Shown: positions 13,397 to 21,449 of the stretch, piece after piece
Layout: every line of letters begins with the position of its first letter
Numbering within the stretch: position 1 is the first letter of the stretch
From: JAIVHC01 sp049975505
GTDB taxonomy: Bacteria > Desulfobacterota > Desulfuromonadia > Desulfuromonadales > Desulfuromonadaceae
Length of the DNA: 29,415 bases
Reading direction: 5' to 3'
Assembly (NCBI GenBank): GCA_049975505.1
Contig: JBNGCY010000028.1
Coordinates: 1 to 29,415 of the forward strand
The notes under the pieces: generated by a model
The model's input: the letters and a program-made list of their open reading frames with translations, nothing else
Told to the model about the DNA's origin: nothing
The model's database searches: none
Program-made: the position numbers and the translations under genes

Positions 13397-15996
13397 CACA
13401 GATCGATCTTTCGGTAAATGGTGTCCATGTCGAGGGCGGCGCGCACCGTGTCGGCAAGGCGGTCAAAGGCCGGCTCCAGATCGTAACAGGCGCGGATGCG
13501 CCCATCACACAGCCAGCCGCGCCTCTGCCGCAGACGGTCGATGAACCAGCGCCGGAACGGATCAGCATCGAACAGCCCATGCAGATAGGTGCCCCACACC
13601 CGACCGTCACGCATCGCCCCGCCGATCAGCTCCCCGGCGGCGTTGTAGGCCAGCGGTTGCAGATCGTCGGCGGTAGTGCGGCCGTGGTGGATCTCGTAAC
13701 CGATCAGTTCATGGCCTGAGGGCAGATGCTGGCAGCGGGTCTGCAGCGTGGTTTTATCCGGTTCCAGACAGGTATCGAGGGGCAGCAGGCCGAGACCCGC
13801 CAGAGGCTCATTGGTCCCTTCGATGGCATGGGGATCGCGCAGGGTTGTGCCGAGCATCTGGAAGCCGCCGCAGATGCCGACGATCTCGCAGCGCTCGTCA
13901 TCGGCGAGTTGCAGCAGGCGATCCGCCAGCCCAGTGTGGCGCAGGTGGGTCAGGTCGGCGGCAACATTTTTGCTCCCGGGAATTATTACCGCGTCGGGGC
14001 GGCCCAACTGGTCGGCCTGCCGGACCACGCGCACCCGCACGTCGGGCTCGATGGTAAGCGGGTCGACATCGGTGAAGTTGGAGATATGCGGCAGATCGAT
14101 GACGGCGATGTCGAGACAATCAACGCTGATCGGATCATCCGATGTATGAAGCGTTCCCTGTTTAAATGACACCGAATCCTCTTCGGGCAGGCCGAGGCGC
14201 TCCAGATAGGGGACAACCCCGAGGATCGGGCGCCCGGTGTGGCTCAGGGTGGCATCAAAAGCGCTGCCCAGCAGAGAGGCATCGCCGCGAAAACGGTTGA
14301 TAACGAACCCGGCCACCTGATTGCGCTCCGTTTCGTTGAGCAGTTCCATGGTGCCAACGAACGAGGCGAATACACCACCGCGATCAATATCCCCCACCAG
14401 CAGCACCGGGGCATCGGCGTAGCGTGCCATGTTCATGTTGACGATATCCCCCGATTTGAGATTGATCTCCGCCGGGCTCCCCGCACCTTCGAGCACTATC
14501 ACCCGGTGTTCCGCAGCCAGACTGGTGTAGCTGCGCTTGACCTGCTCGAAGATATCGCGCTTCTGCTCGGCATAGGCACGAAAATGCAGTGAGCCGACCG
14601 CTTTGCCGTGGACGATGATCTGCGAGCCGGTGTCGCTGTTGGGTTTGAGCAGCACCGGGTTCATACGCACATCTGGGTCGAGGTGGCAGGCCTGGGCCTG
14701 CATCGCCTGGGCGCGCCCCATTTCGCCACCATCGCGGGTAACGAAGGAGTTAAGCGACATGTTCTGCGCCTTGAACGGTGCCACATCGTAGCCATCCTGA
14801 TGAAGGATACGGCACATGGCAGCGGTGAGCACGCTTTTGCCCACATTGGAGCCGGTTCCCTGGAACATGATAGCAGAGGTTTTGCGTTTTTTTGCTGTGG
14901 CCCGACGCGGGGCAAGCAGAGTGCTGAACACCTGTTCCAGCTGCAGTTGTTCCGCGGCTGGACGCACGGCAACGCGGAAAAAGCGATCATCGAGTCCGGC
15001 AAAGTTATCGCAGACACGCAGGACAATACCCTGGCGCAGGGCCTTATCCGTCAACTGCACGGCATTGAGCTGGGGATGCTCGAGGCGGCAGAGGAGGAAA
15101 TTGGCGCTACCGGGATAGACGTTGACCCCCGGCAGTTTCTCTAGTAGTTCATGTAACGCCTGACGCTGTTCACGCACAAAGGCGCGGCTGCGTTGGTGGT
15201 ATTCGTCATCGGCCAGGGCAGCCCGGCCCACCTTTTGTGCCAGGGTGTTGACGCTCCACAATGGTTGCAGGCGCCGGCACCGTGCCATAAGGTCGGCAGC
15301 GCCGAGAGCCATGCCGAGGCGCAGTCCGGGGATGGCGTAGGTTTTGGTAAGCGACTGCATGACTATGACGTTGGCTGGTCGGTCATGACCGAGGCTGGTA
15401 GGCGCATCGCTGAGTTCAAGGAACGATTCGTCAATGAGAAACGAGGTTTGCGGATGACGCCGGGCTAAACCGCGCACATCGTTCACGTCCAGCTGTGTTC
15501 CGGTGGGGTTGTTTGGCTGACCCAGAATCACCAGGGTATCGGCGGCATGGTCTTCATCTAAACACGCTTCGAGGAGATCCATCTGCAGGGCAAAGCCGTT
15601 GCTTTCATTTAAAGCAATCGGCTCGACGTGCATGCCATAGAGACGCGCCACTTCAGCGTAATCGGCATAGCTGGGCACCGGCACCACCAGGCGTGTCCTG
15701 GACAGCCCGCGTATCAGCAGATGAAGCAATTCGCTGGCTCCATTGCCGATCAGTACCTGGGCCGGGTCGGTGGCAAAATGTTCAGCCACCGTTTGGGTCA
15801 ACGAAGTACAGTGTGGATCAGGATAGTGGGCGAGATCGCTGATGTGGGCGCTGATCAGAGGGCGCAGCCAATCCGGTGGCCCCAGCGGGTTGAGGTTGGC
15901 GGAAAAATCCACCAGTTCGCCGGTCTTCAGGCCACTGCGTTGGCTGAGGGCGGTAAGGTTGCCGCCGTGCTGATGGCGCGTCTGCTTCTGCGTCAT
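13396..15996 (-). CDS. cbiP: Fusion of threonine-phosphate decarboxylase (CobD) and cobyric acid synthase (CbiP)
   Basis: One uninterrupted 866-codon frame holds two enzymes. Residues 1-360 are a class I/II PLP-fold decarboxylase with HGGNL, FSANLNPLGPP, GQPNNPTG (159-166), FLIDESFLEL and the Schiff-base lysine in SLTKTYAIPGLRLG (Lys218). It would make aminopropanol phosphate from threonine phosphate. A basic linker (about 362-373, RRATAKKRKT) leads to residues 374-866. That part has MFQGTGSNVGKSVLTAA, APFKAQNMSLNSFVT, VLEGAGSPAEINL and the glutaminase motif VGICGGFQMLG (Cys709), ending with GTYLHGLFD: cobyric acid synthase, which amidates four side chains. AAGGAGG lies just before ATG 15996. 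Both products feed the CbiB reaction encoded next. Confidence 0.95.
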   Translation of the reverse strand: MTQKQTRHQHGGNLTALSQRSGLKTGELVDFSANLNPLGPPDWLRPLISAHISDLAHYPDPHCTSLTQTVAEHFATDPAQVLIGNGASELLHLLIRGLSRTRLVVPVPSYADYAEVARLYGMHVEPIALNESNGFALQMDLLEACLDEDHAADTLVILGQPNNPTGTQLDVNDVRGLARRHPQTSFLIDESFLELSDAPTSLGHDRPANVIVMQSLTKTYAIPGLRLGMALGAADLMARCRRLQPLWSVNTLAQKVGRAALADDEYHQRSRAFVREQRQALHELLEKLPGVNVYPGSANFLLCRLEHPQLNAVQLTDKALRQGIVLRVCDNFAGLDDRFFRVAVRPAAEQLQLEQVFSTLLAPRRATAKKRKTSAIMFQGTGSNVGKSVLTAAMCRILHQDGYDVAPFKAQNMSLNSFVTRDGGEMGRAQAMQAQACHLDPDVRMNPVLLKPNSDTGSQIIVHGKAVGSLHFRAYAEQKRDIFEQVKRSYTSLAAEHRVIVLEGAGSPAEINLKSGDIVNMNMARYADAPVLLVGDIDRGGVFASFVGTMELLNETERNQVAGFVINRFRGDASLLGSAFDATLSHTGRPILGVVPYLERLGLPEEDSVSFKQGTLHTSDDPISVDCLDIAVIDLPHISNFTDVDPLTIEPDVRVRVVRQADQLGRPDAVIIPGSKNVAADLTHLRHTGLADRLLQLADDERCEIVGICGGFQMLGTTLRDPHAIEGTNEPLAGLGLLPLDTCLEPDKTTLQTRCQHLPSGHELIGYEIHHGRTTADDLQPLAYNAAGELIGGAMRDGRVWGTYLHGLFDADPFRRWFIDRLRQRRGWLCDGRIRACYDLEPAFDRLADTVRAALDMDTIYRKIDL

Positions 15997-16754
15997 GATA
16001 GTCCTCCTTGAGGGAGTATCAGCACTGCCGCGATAATGGTAACCAGTTCGGCCAGTTCACAGGTGGCGCCGAGGGTATCGCCGGTAAAGCCGCCGATCTT
16101 GGCGCGGCAGTAACGGTCGAACAGCAGCGTGGCGAACAGTACCAGGGCGGCGATGCTCAAGCCATGGCCATGCAGCGCGAGCAAAGCTGTAATCAGCAGC
16201 AGCGAGACAGCCAGCCAGGCATGGCGCGGTTCGGCCTGCTGGTGTGTCAATGATGCCAATCCTCCGGGACGGGCGTAAGGCAGACTAGTCAAGGGCAATA
16301 CCAAGGCCACGCGTCCAGCTAGCGGGGTGATGAGGATCACCGCCCAGCGGGCGTTGTCGGGAAGTGAGGCGAGAGCGGCAAACTTTAGAAGCAGCAGGCC
16401 CGCAATGGTCAGCGCCCCCATGGCGCCGACGCGGCTGTCTTTCATGATGGTCAGCATGGTGTCGCGGTCGCGGGAGCTCATGAAAGCGTCGGCGCTGTCG
16501 GCCACCCCGTCGATATGCAGGCCGCCGCTCACTGCGATCAGCGCCACCACCATCAGGGCGCTGGGCAGCAGAGTACCCGGTAACAGGGTGCACAACACCT
16601 GATCGAACAGTGCCATGGTCAGCCCGATGAGCAGTCCGATCACCGCATACCAGTCAAGGCTGCGCGAGAGTGCGGCATCGGCATCATCTCCGCACCAGGC
16701 GCAAGGTACACGCACAATGGTGAGAAAGCTGAGGGCGGCAAAGAATGGTTTCAT
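15993..16754 (-). CDS. cobS: Adenosylcobinamide-GDP ribazoletransferase (cobalamin-5'-phosphate synthase)
   Basis: CobS is the inner-membrane enzyme that joins AdoCbi-GDP and alpha-ribazole(-phosphate). The 253-residue protein begins FFAALSFLTIVRVP and has the family core GGLHIDGVADSADAF followed by RDTMLTIMKDSRVGAMGAL. Five or more hydrophobic helices follow, then a late KIGGFTGDTLGATCELAE motif, all typical. The Asp residues of the GGLHIDGVADSADAF stretch are probable metal ligands. The 3' end carries the Shine-Dalgarno sequence of the cobD-cbiP fusion, and the two genes overlap by ATGA. Confidence 0.95.
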   Translation of the reverse strand: MKPFFAALSFLTIVRVPCAWCGDDADAALSRSLDWYAVIGLLIGLTMALFDQVLCTLLPGTLLPSALMVVALIAVSGGLHIDGVADSADAFMSSRDRDTMLTIMKDSRVGAMGALTIAGLLLLKFAALASLPDNARWAVILITPLAGRVALVLPLTSLPYARPGGLASLTHQQAEPRHAWLAVSLLLITALLALHGHGLSIAALVLFATLLFDRYCRAKIGGFTGDTLGATCELAELVTIIAAVLILPQGGLS

Positions 16755-16766
16755 GCTTGATGCTCT

Positions 16767-17855
16767 CTATTCGTTGGTTTTCCCGGCCTGGGATACGCAG
16801 GCTTCCTCAAAGGTAGCGATTTCGGTGAGCACCGCTACGGCCGCTTCTACCAGGTTCATGGCCAGGGCCGCGCCGGTCCCTTCGCCGAGGCGCATCTGCA
16901 GGTCAAGCAATGGTTTCTTTTTCAGGTGTTCCAAAGCGATGCGGTGCCCCGGTTCCACGCTACAGTGGCCGGCGATCATGTAATCACGGCTTGCCGGAGA
17001 TATGCTGGCGGCTACCAGCGCTGCGGCGGTGGAGATGATGCCGTCGATCACCACGGGCTTGCGCTGTGCTGCGGCACCGAGAATCAACCCGGCAATGGCA
17101 CCGATCTCAAATCCCCCAACCTTCGCGAGCACGTCAAGGCCGTCATCGGGGTCGGGCTGATTCAGGGCCAAGGCTCTGTCGAGCACGGCGATTTTATTAT
17201 TCAGCGCCTCATCATCCAGGCCGGTGCCGCGGCCAGTGGCTGTAGCTATATCGCAGCCGCACAGAGTGGCGATGATGGCGCTGGAGGGGCTGGTGTTGCC
17301 GATACCCATGTCGCCGGTAGCGTAGAGATCCGTGGTATCCGCGAGATGATTGGCAATCTCAATGCCGACTTCGATAGACTGGATCGCCTGATCTCTGCTC
17401 ATAGCCGGCCCCTGAGAAAAATCAGCCGTGCCTGCGGCGATTTTGCGGTTCCATAGAGCCTCATGCCGGTACAACTCCGTCAGATCTCCGGCAACTCCGG
17501 CGTCGACCACCACAAGATCAGCACCGACGTGACGGGCGAAGGCGTTAATGCTCGCGTTGCCGTTAAGAAAATTGTGCACCATCTCCACGGTTACAGCCTG
17601 GGGAAACCTGCTTACCCCGGCGGCGACAATGCCGTGGTCGCCGGCCATAACCGCGATGGACTTGCGCTTAACCGTTGGCTTCATGGAACGGGTCAGAGCG
17701 GCAAGGTCTTCAGCTATATCCATCAACTGACCCAGAGACCAGTGAGGGATGGCAAGTTCTTCAAGGCGGGCGCGCGCCTGTTGGCGCATTCCGTTGTCAG
17801 CCGGAGTGATCGCTTGTAGGGTGGTGTCGATTAACACCTTGGAAACTGAGGGCAT
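16767..17855 (-). CDS. cobT: Nicotinate-nucleotide:dimethylbenzimidazole phosphoribosyltransferase
   Basis: CobT activates the lower-ligand base as alpha-ribazole phosphate using nicotinate mononucleotide. The 362-residue protein has the family motifs SIAVMAGDHGIVAAGVS (about 67-83), FLNGNASINAFAR, ATGDMGIGNTSPSSAI, KVGGFEIGAIAGLILGAA and GHCSVEPGHRIALEHL. The C-terminal LRLGEGTGA-type segment (MRLGEGTGAALA) contains the catalytic Glu. AAGGAAG precedes ATG 17855, and the gene begins 10 bases after cobU. No bluB or bza genes for the base itself are present. Confidence 0.96.
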   Translation of the reverse strand: MPSVSKVLIDTTLQAITPADNGMRQQARARLEELAIPHWSLGQLMDIAEDLAALTRSMKPTVKRKSIAVMAGDHGIVAAGVSRFPQAVTVEMVHNFLNGNASINAFARHVGADLVVVDAGVAGDLTELYRHEALWNRKIAAGTADFSQGPAMSRDQAIQSIEVGIEIANHLADTTDLYATGDMGIGNTSPSSAIIATLCGCDIATATGRGTGLDDEALNNKIAVLDRALALNQPDPDDGLDVLAKVGGFEIGAIAGLILGAAAQRKPVVIDGIISTAAALVAASISPASRDYMIAGHCSVEPGHRIALEHLKKKPLLDLQMRLGEGTGAALAMNLVEAAVAVLTEIATFEEACVSQAGKTNE

Positions 17856-17865
17856 ATGTCTTCCT

Positions 17866-18426
17866 TTATAGCTTTTTAAGTGTTAGAGGCAGCCCGGAAA
17901 CCATAAAAACAGCTTCATCCGCATGGGCGGCCAGAACCTGGTTGCAGCGTCCCACTAGATCGCGGTAATTGCGCGAGAGGGCATCTGCCGGGACAATGCC
18001 CATGCCCAACTCGTTGGAGACGAAAATCACCGTGCGTTTTCCACGACGGGCGGCATCAATGAGGTTTTCTGTGGTGGTCTGCATCCAGTCTTCGGACAGT
18101 GATTTATTGTTTATATCCGCCTGATACAGCAGATTGTTGATCCACAGGGTGATGCAGTCCACCAGGACTACACCGCCGTCCTGGATGGTACTCAGAGCTG
18201 TTGCCAAATTTGTGGGCTCTTCAACGGTATGCCAACCATCTCCGGCACGGCGCTGACGGTGGAGTTCAATGCGCGCCGCCATTTCATCATCGAGCACCGG
18301 GCAGGTGGCGATGTAGGTATGCGGCCCCTCCAGAGAGCGGGCACGCTGTTCGGCATAGCTGCTTTTGCCGCTGCGTGCGCCGCCACTGATGTAGATTAAG
18401 CGGTTATCAAGAGATTCAGTCGCCAA
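17866..18426 (-). CDS. cobU: Adenosylcobinamide kinase / adenosylcobinamide-phosphate guanylyltransferase
   Basis: CobU phosphorylates adenosylcobinamide and transfers GMP, giving AdoCbi-GDP for CobS. The P-loop ISGGARSGKSSYAE sits near the N-terminus. Later come the guanylylation-site region AARIELHRQRRAGDGWHTVEEP with its candidate His, VVLVDCITLWINNLL and VIFVSNELGMGIVPADALSRNYRDL, all diagnostic. The start is uncertain. TTG 18426-18424 gives 186 residues, close to the usual length, and overlaps the cobC stop by 11 bases. A start further upstream (18480) would add 18 unconserved residues inside cobC. Confidence 0.93.
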   Translation of the reverse strand: MATESLDNRLIYISGGARSGKSSYAEQRARSLEGPHTYIATCPVLDDEMAARIELHRQRRAGDGWHTVEEPTNLATALSTIQDGGVVLVDCITLWINNLLYQADINNKSLSEDWMQTTTENLIDAARRGKRTVIFVSNELGMGIVPADALSRNYRDLVGRCNQVLAAHADEAVFMVSGLPLTLKKL

Positions 18427-19024
18427 GGTTGTATAATCCGGTAAGAACGGCGTGGGAGCCGTGTGTCTCCAGGGTGGCATAGCCGCCGCGCCTGAGGGTA
18501 AATTTAAGATGATCCTGAAGCGGCCAGTGGAGCAGAGCGCAGATCAGGCCGCGCAGTACTCCGCCGTGACTGATAATGGCCAGGTGGTTGCAGGACTCCG
18601 CATGGATAGCAGCGGTGACAGACTCAATCCGCTCGTGAAACTGCGCGAGGGATTCCCCGCCGGGGAAGGAAAATCCGGGTGCAAATTCCGCCCATTGATC
18701 AACCTTGCACGGGTCCTTTTCAAGTATCTGGGCGAAGGTAAGACCTTCCCATGCGCCAAAGTCGATTTCATGCAGTTGTGGATCAACACTAACTGTGCAT
18801 CCCAGGTGTTCGCTCAGGGGATGCGCGGTCTGGCGTGCACGCCGCGCCGGGCTGCACCAGAGTCTATCAATGGAAGGCGCAGTATGTTGCGCCATCTGCC
18901 GCATCAGCCCTTCAGCCTGCCTCATGCCCGCAGCGCTCAGAGGGACATCGCTGCGCCCGATGTAGTGTCCGTCCAGAGCGGTGGCAATGGCGGCATGTCT
19001 GATCAGGGTGAGGTGCTTGTTCAT
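18416..19024 (-). CDS. cobC: Alpha-ribazole phosphatase-like histidine phosphatase (CobC)
   Basis: CobC removes the 5'-phosphate from alpha-ribazole-5'-phosphate or from cobalamin phosphate. The 202-residue protein has the phosphoglycerate-mutase-like catalytic motif TLIRHA (about 5-10), SPARRARQTA, EIDFGAWEGL, FSFPGGESLAQFHERI and a second catalytic-His segment IISHGGVLRG. The chosen ATG at 19024 matches the family N-terminus. A start 13 codons upstream (19063) would place the coding sequence on the riboswitch terminator and is unlikely. It is the first gene after the riboswitch. Histidine phosphatases are broad, so the specific role rests largely on its place next to cobU, cobT and cobS. 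Confidence 0.88.
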   Translation of the reverse strand: MNKHLTLIRHAAIATALDGHYIGRSDVPLSAAGMRQAEGLMRQMAQHTAPSIDRLWCSPARRARQTAHPLSEHLGCTVSVDPQLHEIDFGAWEGLTFAQILEKDPCKVDQWAEFAPGFSFPGGESLAQFHERIESVTAAIHAESCNHLAIISHGGVLRGLICALLHWPLQDHLKFTLRRGGYATLETHGSHAVLTGLYNLGD

Positions 19025-19046
19025 CCGAGGGTATCTTTTCCACACA

Positions 19047-19083
19047 TAAAAAAATCCCCGCAACCAATAGAGGTTACGGGGAT
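19047..19083 (-). terminator. Intrinsic terminator of the cobalamin riboswitch (5'-leader attenuator)
   Basis: On the complement, ATCCCCGTAACC and GGTTGCGGGGAT form a 12-bp stem (one G-U pair) around the 6-base loop TCTATT, followed directly by seven T (19054-19048). It lies between the riboswitch and cobC, the expected place for a terminator formed when cobalamin is bound. Confidence 0.88.
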
Positions 19084-19109
19084 TCCGTATTTAATCCGCG
19101 TATCTGGTT

Positions 19110-19237
19110 CTGCCGTCTTATACCACGAAGACGGGACGAACAAATGAATCGGGCGTGTATCTGACTGACGGTGCATCAGCACCGAACACAGTGGCGGGTC
19201 CGCGACGGATTTTCACCGTCTTCCACGATTCCGATTA
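19110..19237 (-). ncRNA. Cobalamin riboswitch controlling the cob operon
   Basis: Read on the complement, the leader has GGAATCG, then GGTGAAAATCCGTC and GGACCCGCCACTGT, the conserved core of cobalamin riboswitches. A GGTGCTGATGCACC hairpin follows, then the B12-box-like GTCAGATACACGCCCGATTC. The final CGATTC can pair with the opening GAATCG to close the aptamer (about 19145-19237). A further perfect hairpin, CCGTCTT (loop of 8) AAGACGG, lies at 19113-19134, followed by the terminator at 19047-19083. Termination on cobalamin binding is the expected mode. The class (adenosyl- or aquo-cobalamin) cannot be set from sequence alone. Confidence 0.92.
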
Positions 19238-19238
19238 T

Positions 19239-19269
19239 TTTATATGTAGTACGAAAAGGACAGTAGCAA
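19239..19269 (-). promoter_or_regulatory. Possible sigma70-type promoter for the cob operon
   Basis: On the complement TTGCTA (19269-19264) and TATAAA (19244-19239) flank 19 bases directly upstream of the aptamer. The spacing is longer than ideal and the hexamers are imperfect, so this is tentative. Confidence 0.3.
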
Positions 19270-19348
19270 AAAACATATCAGGTGTCATCAGTTTTATCTG
19301 CAGAGCGTGCCGCTATACCCTGGTGTGTGTATCTTAATCGCTAAAACT

Positions 19349-19366
19349 ACTGTGCTTCCGCACAGT
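19349..19366. repeat. Perfect hairpin in the divergent cob/bat intergenic region
   Basis: ACTGTGC, loop TTCC, GCACAGT makes a 7-bp perfect stem about 95 bases upstream of the moxR start and outside the cob leader. There is no T-run after it, so it is not an intrinsic terminator. It could be an operator or part of the moxR leader. The shared intergenic region from 19270 to 19459 holds nothing else recognisable. Confidence 0.4.
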
Positions 19367-19459
19367 TCTGTTCTGCTGCCCTTGATTTTACCCGCCTCAG
19401 TTATTACTCTTCTGACGGGATTATACCTAGCACATAGCAGCCACGGAGGGGAATCGGGA

Positions 19460-20440
19460 ATGGAATCGTTACAGAGTCGTTTTGTTGCATTGACGGAACA
19501 GCTGGGTGCGCGCATTATCGGACAGCCGCAGCTTATTGACCGCCTTCTTATCGCCCTGCTTGCGGATGGACACCTGCTTGTAGAGGGCGCTCCGGGGCTA
19601 GCAAAAACCCGCGCAATCCGCCTTCTTTCCGCTTACATTGAGGGGGATTTTCACCGTATCCAGTTCACCCCGGATCTGCTTCCTGCAGATCTGACCGGGA
19701 CTGAAGTGTTCCGCCCCCAGGACGGAAGTTTCACCTTTCATAAAGGGCCGCTTTTCAACAATCTGATTCTCGCCGACGAGGTCAACCGCGCCCCGGCCAA
19801 GGTGCAGTCCGCCCTCCTTGAGGCCATGGCGGAGCGCCAGATAACTATCGGGCATACCACCTACCCCATGAGCGAACCTTTTCTGGTGATGGCAACCCAG
19901 AACCCCATTGAGCAGGAAGGCACTTATCCCCTCCCCGAGGCGCAGCTGGATCGCTTTCTCCTCCAGGTTAATATCGGATATCCTCAGGTGGATGCGGAAC
20001 GCAGGATTCTTGCCCTTGCACGTGAAGAAGCAAAACACGCCACCGCTGCGACGCCTGCTCAGTCCGAGCGCGCAGAAGAGATTCGCCGCCCTGAATTGAT
20101 CCGGGCGCGCCAGCAGGTGCTGGGGCTGTATATGGCCCCGGAACTGGAGGAATACGTGGTCCAGTTGATCGTGGCCACGCGCGAGCCCGGCGCCTATGGT
20201 GAGGATATCGCCGGGTGGATACAGTACGGGGCGAGTCCGCGCGCTACTATTGCTCTGGATCGATGCGCCCGCGCCCATGCCTGGCTGAAAGGACGGGAGT
20301 ATGTCACTCCGGAGGATATCCAGAATCTGGCTTACGACGTTTTGCGCCACAGGCTTCTGCTTACCTACGAAGCCCAGGCTCAGGGAGTGACTCCGGATCA
20401 TCTTATCAGCGAGCTTCTGGCACGCGTTCCGGTGCCGTAG
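19460..20440 (+). CDS. MoxR-family AAA+ ATPase
   Basis: MoxR ATPases are chaperone-like AAA+ proteins encoded beside VWA-domain proteins, usually acting in the cytoplasm on envelope-associated complexes. The 326-residue product from ATG 19460 has Walker A EGAPGLAKTR (about 42-51), RIQFTPDLLPADLTGTE and Walker B with LILADEVNRAPAKVQSALLE. It also has the sensor region VMATQNPIEQEGTYPLPEAQ followed by LDRF, and the lid segment YGASPRATIAL. The start was set by GGAGGGG ten bases upstream. An in-frame start 51 codons earlier would add a hydrophobic, unconserved extension inside the intergenic region. It is the first gene of the Bat-type operon. Confidence 0.93.
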   Translation: MESLQSRFVALTEQLGARIIGQPQLIDRLLIALLADGHLLVEGAPGLAKTRAIRLLSAYIEGDFHRIQFTPDLLPADLTGTEVFRPQDGSFTFHKGPLFNNLILADEVNRAPAKVQSALLEAMAERQITIGHTTYPMSEPFLVMATQNPIEQEGTYPLPEAQLDRFLLQVNIGYPQVDAERRILALAREEAKHATAATPAQSERAEEIRRPELIRARQQVLGLYMAPELEEYVVQLIVATREPGAYGEDIAGWIQYGASPRATIALDRCARAHAWLKGREYVTPEDIQNLAYDVLRHRLLLTYEAQAQGVTPDHLISELLARVPVP

Positions 20441-20451
20441 CAGGTGTAGAT

Positions 20452-21447
20452 GTGAGACGCGCCATGCAGGCTCTTTCCGGAAAAGCAGATTACGCAACGA
20501 AAAAGATGCCTATGCAGCATACAAATAACGCCAATCCGATCCGCATAGAGCTGCACGACCTCATCGCCCTGCGCCAGCACCTGGTTCGATGCGAGCGCCA
20601 TCGCAGCGTTAGTCACGCTTCCGGGGAGGGAGCATATCGTTCCCGCGCTCTGGGGCGGGGGATCACCTTTGCCGAGGTGCGCGGCTATCAGCCCGGCGAT
20701 GATGTACGCCTCATCGACTGGCGGGTCACCGCGCGCACCGGCAGAGCGCACACCAAGGTGTTTGACGAGGAGCGTGAGCGCCCGGTTCTGGTGGCGCTGG
20801 ACTACCGGCGACCGATGTTTTTTGCCACCCGGGGGTGTTTCAAGGCGGTTCAGGCTTCACGTGTTGCCGCGCTGTTGGGATGGCAGGCATTGCAGCATCA
20901 CGACCGCTTCGGCGCCTTCGTGTTTTCCGAGGAAAACACCCTGGGGTTGCGCCCGCGTCTGGGCAAAAAAGCGGTTCTGGAGGTGTTTCGCACCATGGTC
21001 AGTGATCCGGTGTGGGAGCGCGAACCCCATCTGCCTTTTGAGCCCCGGAAGCGTCTGGAGCACACTCTGGACCAGATGCAGCGGGTGGTCCGCCCCGGAA
21101 GTTTTATCGTTATCTTAAGTGATTTCAGGCAGTGGGATGCCCAGGTGGAAAAACAGATTGCTCTGCTCACCCGCCACTGCGAGCTGTGTCTGGTCCACTG
21201 CTATGATCCCATCGAAAGTTCACTCCCCACTCCGGGACGATACCCCTTAAGTGACGGCAGAATGCGGGTTGCTCTCGACCTCGACGCCACAGCACTCAAG
21301 AGATATCAGGAGGAATTCACCCGCCATCGGGAACGTCTCCAGCAGTTCTGCCGCACCCGGGGGGCCAGGTTTATCTCCTGCTCCACGACGGATGATCCCG
21401 GCACCTGTGTCGAACTCATCCGTCCGCTTTCTGCACGGAGGCGCTAG
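20452..21447 (+). CDS. DUF58 domain protein of the MoxR/Bat operon
   Basis: The protein has the DUF58 signature FAEVRGYQPGDDVRLIDW followed by RVTARTG and KVFDEERERPVLVALD. A VWA-like second half follows (VVRPGSFIVILSDF, LCLVHCYDPIESSLP). These proteins accompany MoxR ATPases and Bat VWA proteins; their molecular role is not settled. The start is uncertain. GTG 20452, 11 bases after the moxR stop and with AGGTG upstream, gives 331 residues. ATG at 20464, 20506 or 20512 would give slightly shorter proteins with all conserved parts intact. Confidence 0.88.
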   Translation: MRRAMQALSGKADYATKKMPMQHTNNANPIRIELHDLIALRQHLVRCERHRSVSHASGEGAYRSRALGRGITFAEVRGYQPGDDVRLIDWRVTARTGRAHTKVFDEERERPVLVALDYRRPMFFATRGCFKAVQASRVAALLGWQALQHHDRFGAFVFSEENTLGLRPRLGKKAVLEVFRTMVSDPVWEREPHLPFEPRKRLEHTLDQMQRVVRPGSFIVILSDFRQWDAQVEKQIALLTRHCELCLVHCYDPIESSLPTPGRYPLSDGRMRVALDLDATALKRYQEEFTRHRERLQQFCRTRGARFISCSTTDDPGTCVELIRPLSARRR

Positions 21448-21449
21448 AT

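Noticed and set aside
19307..19459. 51-residue hydrophobic N-terminal extension of MoxR
   Set aside because: MoxR proteins start at the MESLQ.. region; a good ribosome site precedes ATG 19460, and the upstream part lies in the regulatory region.
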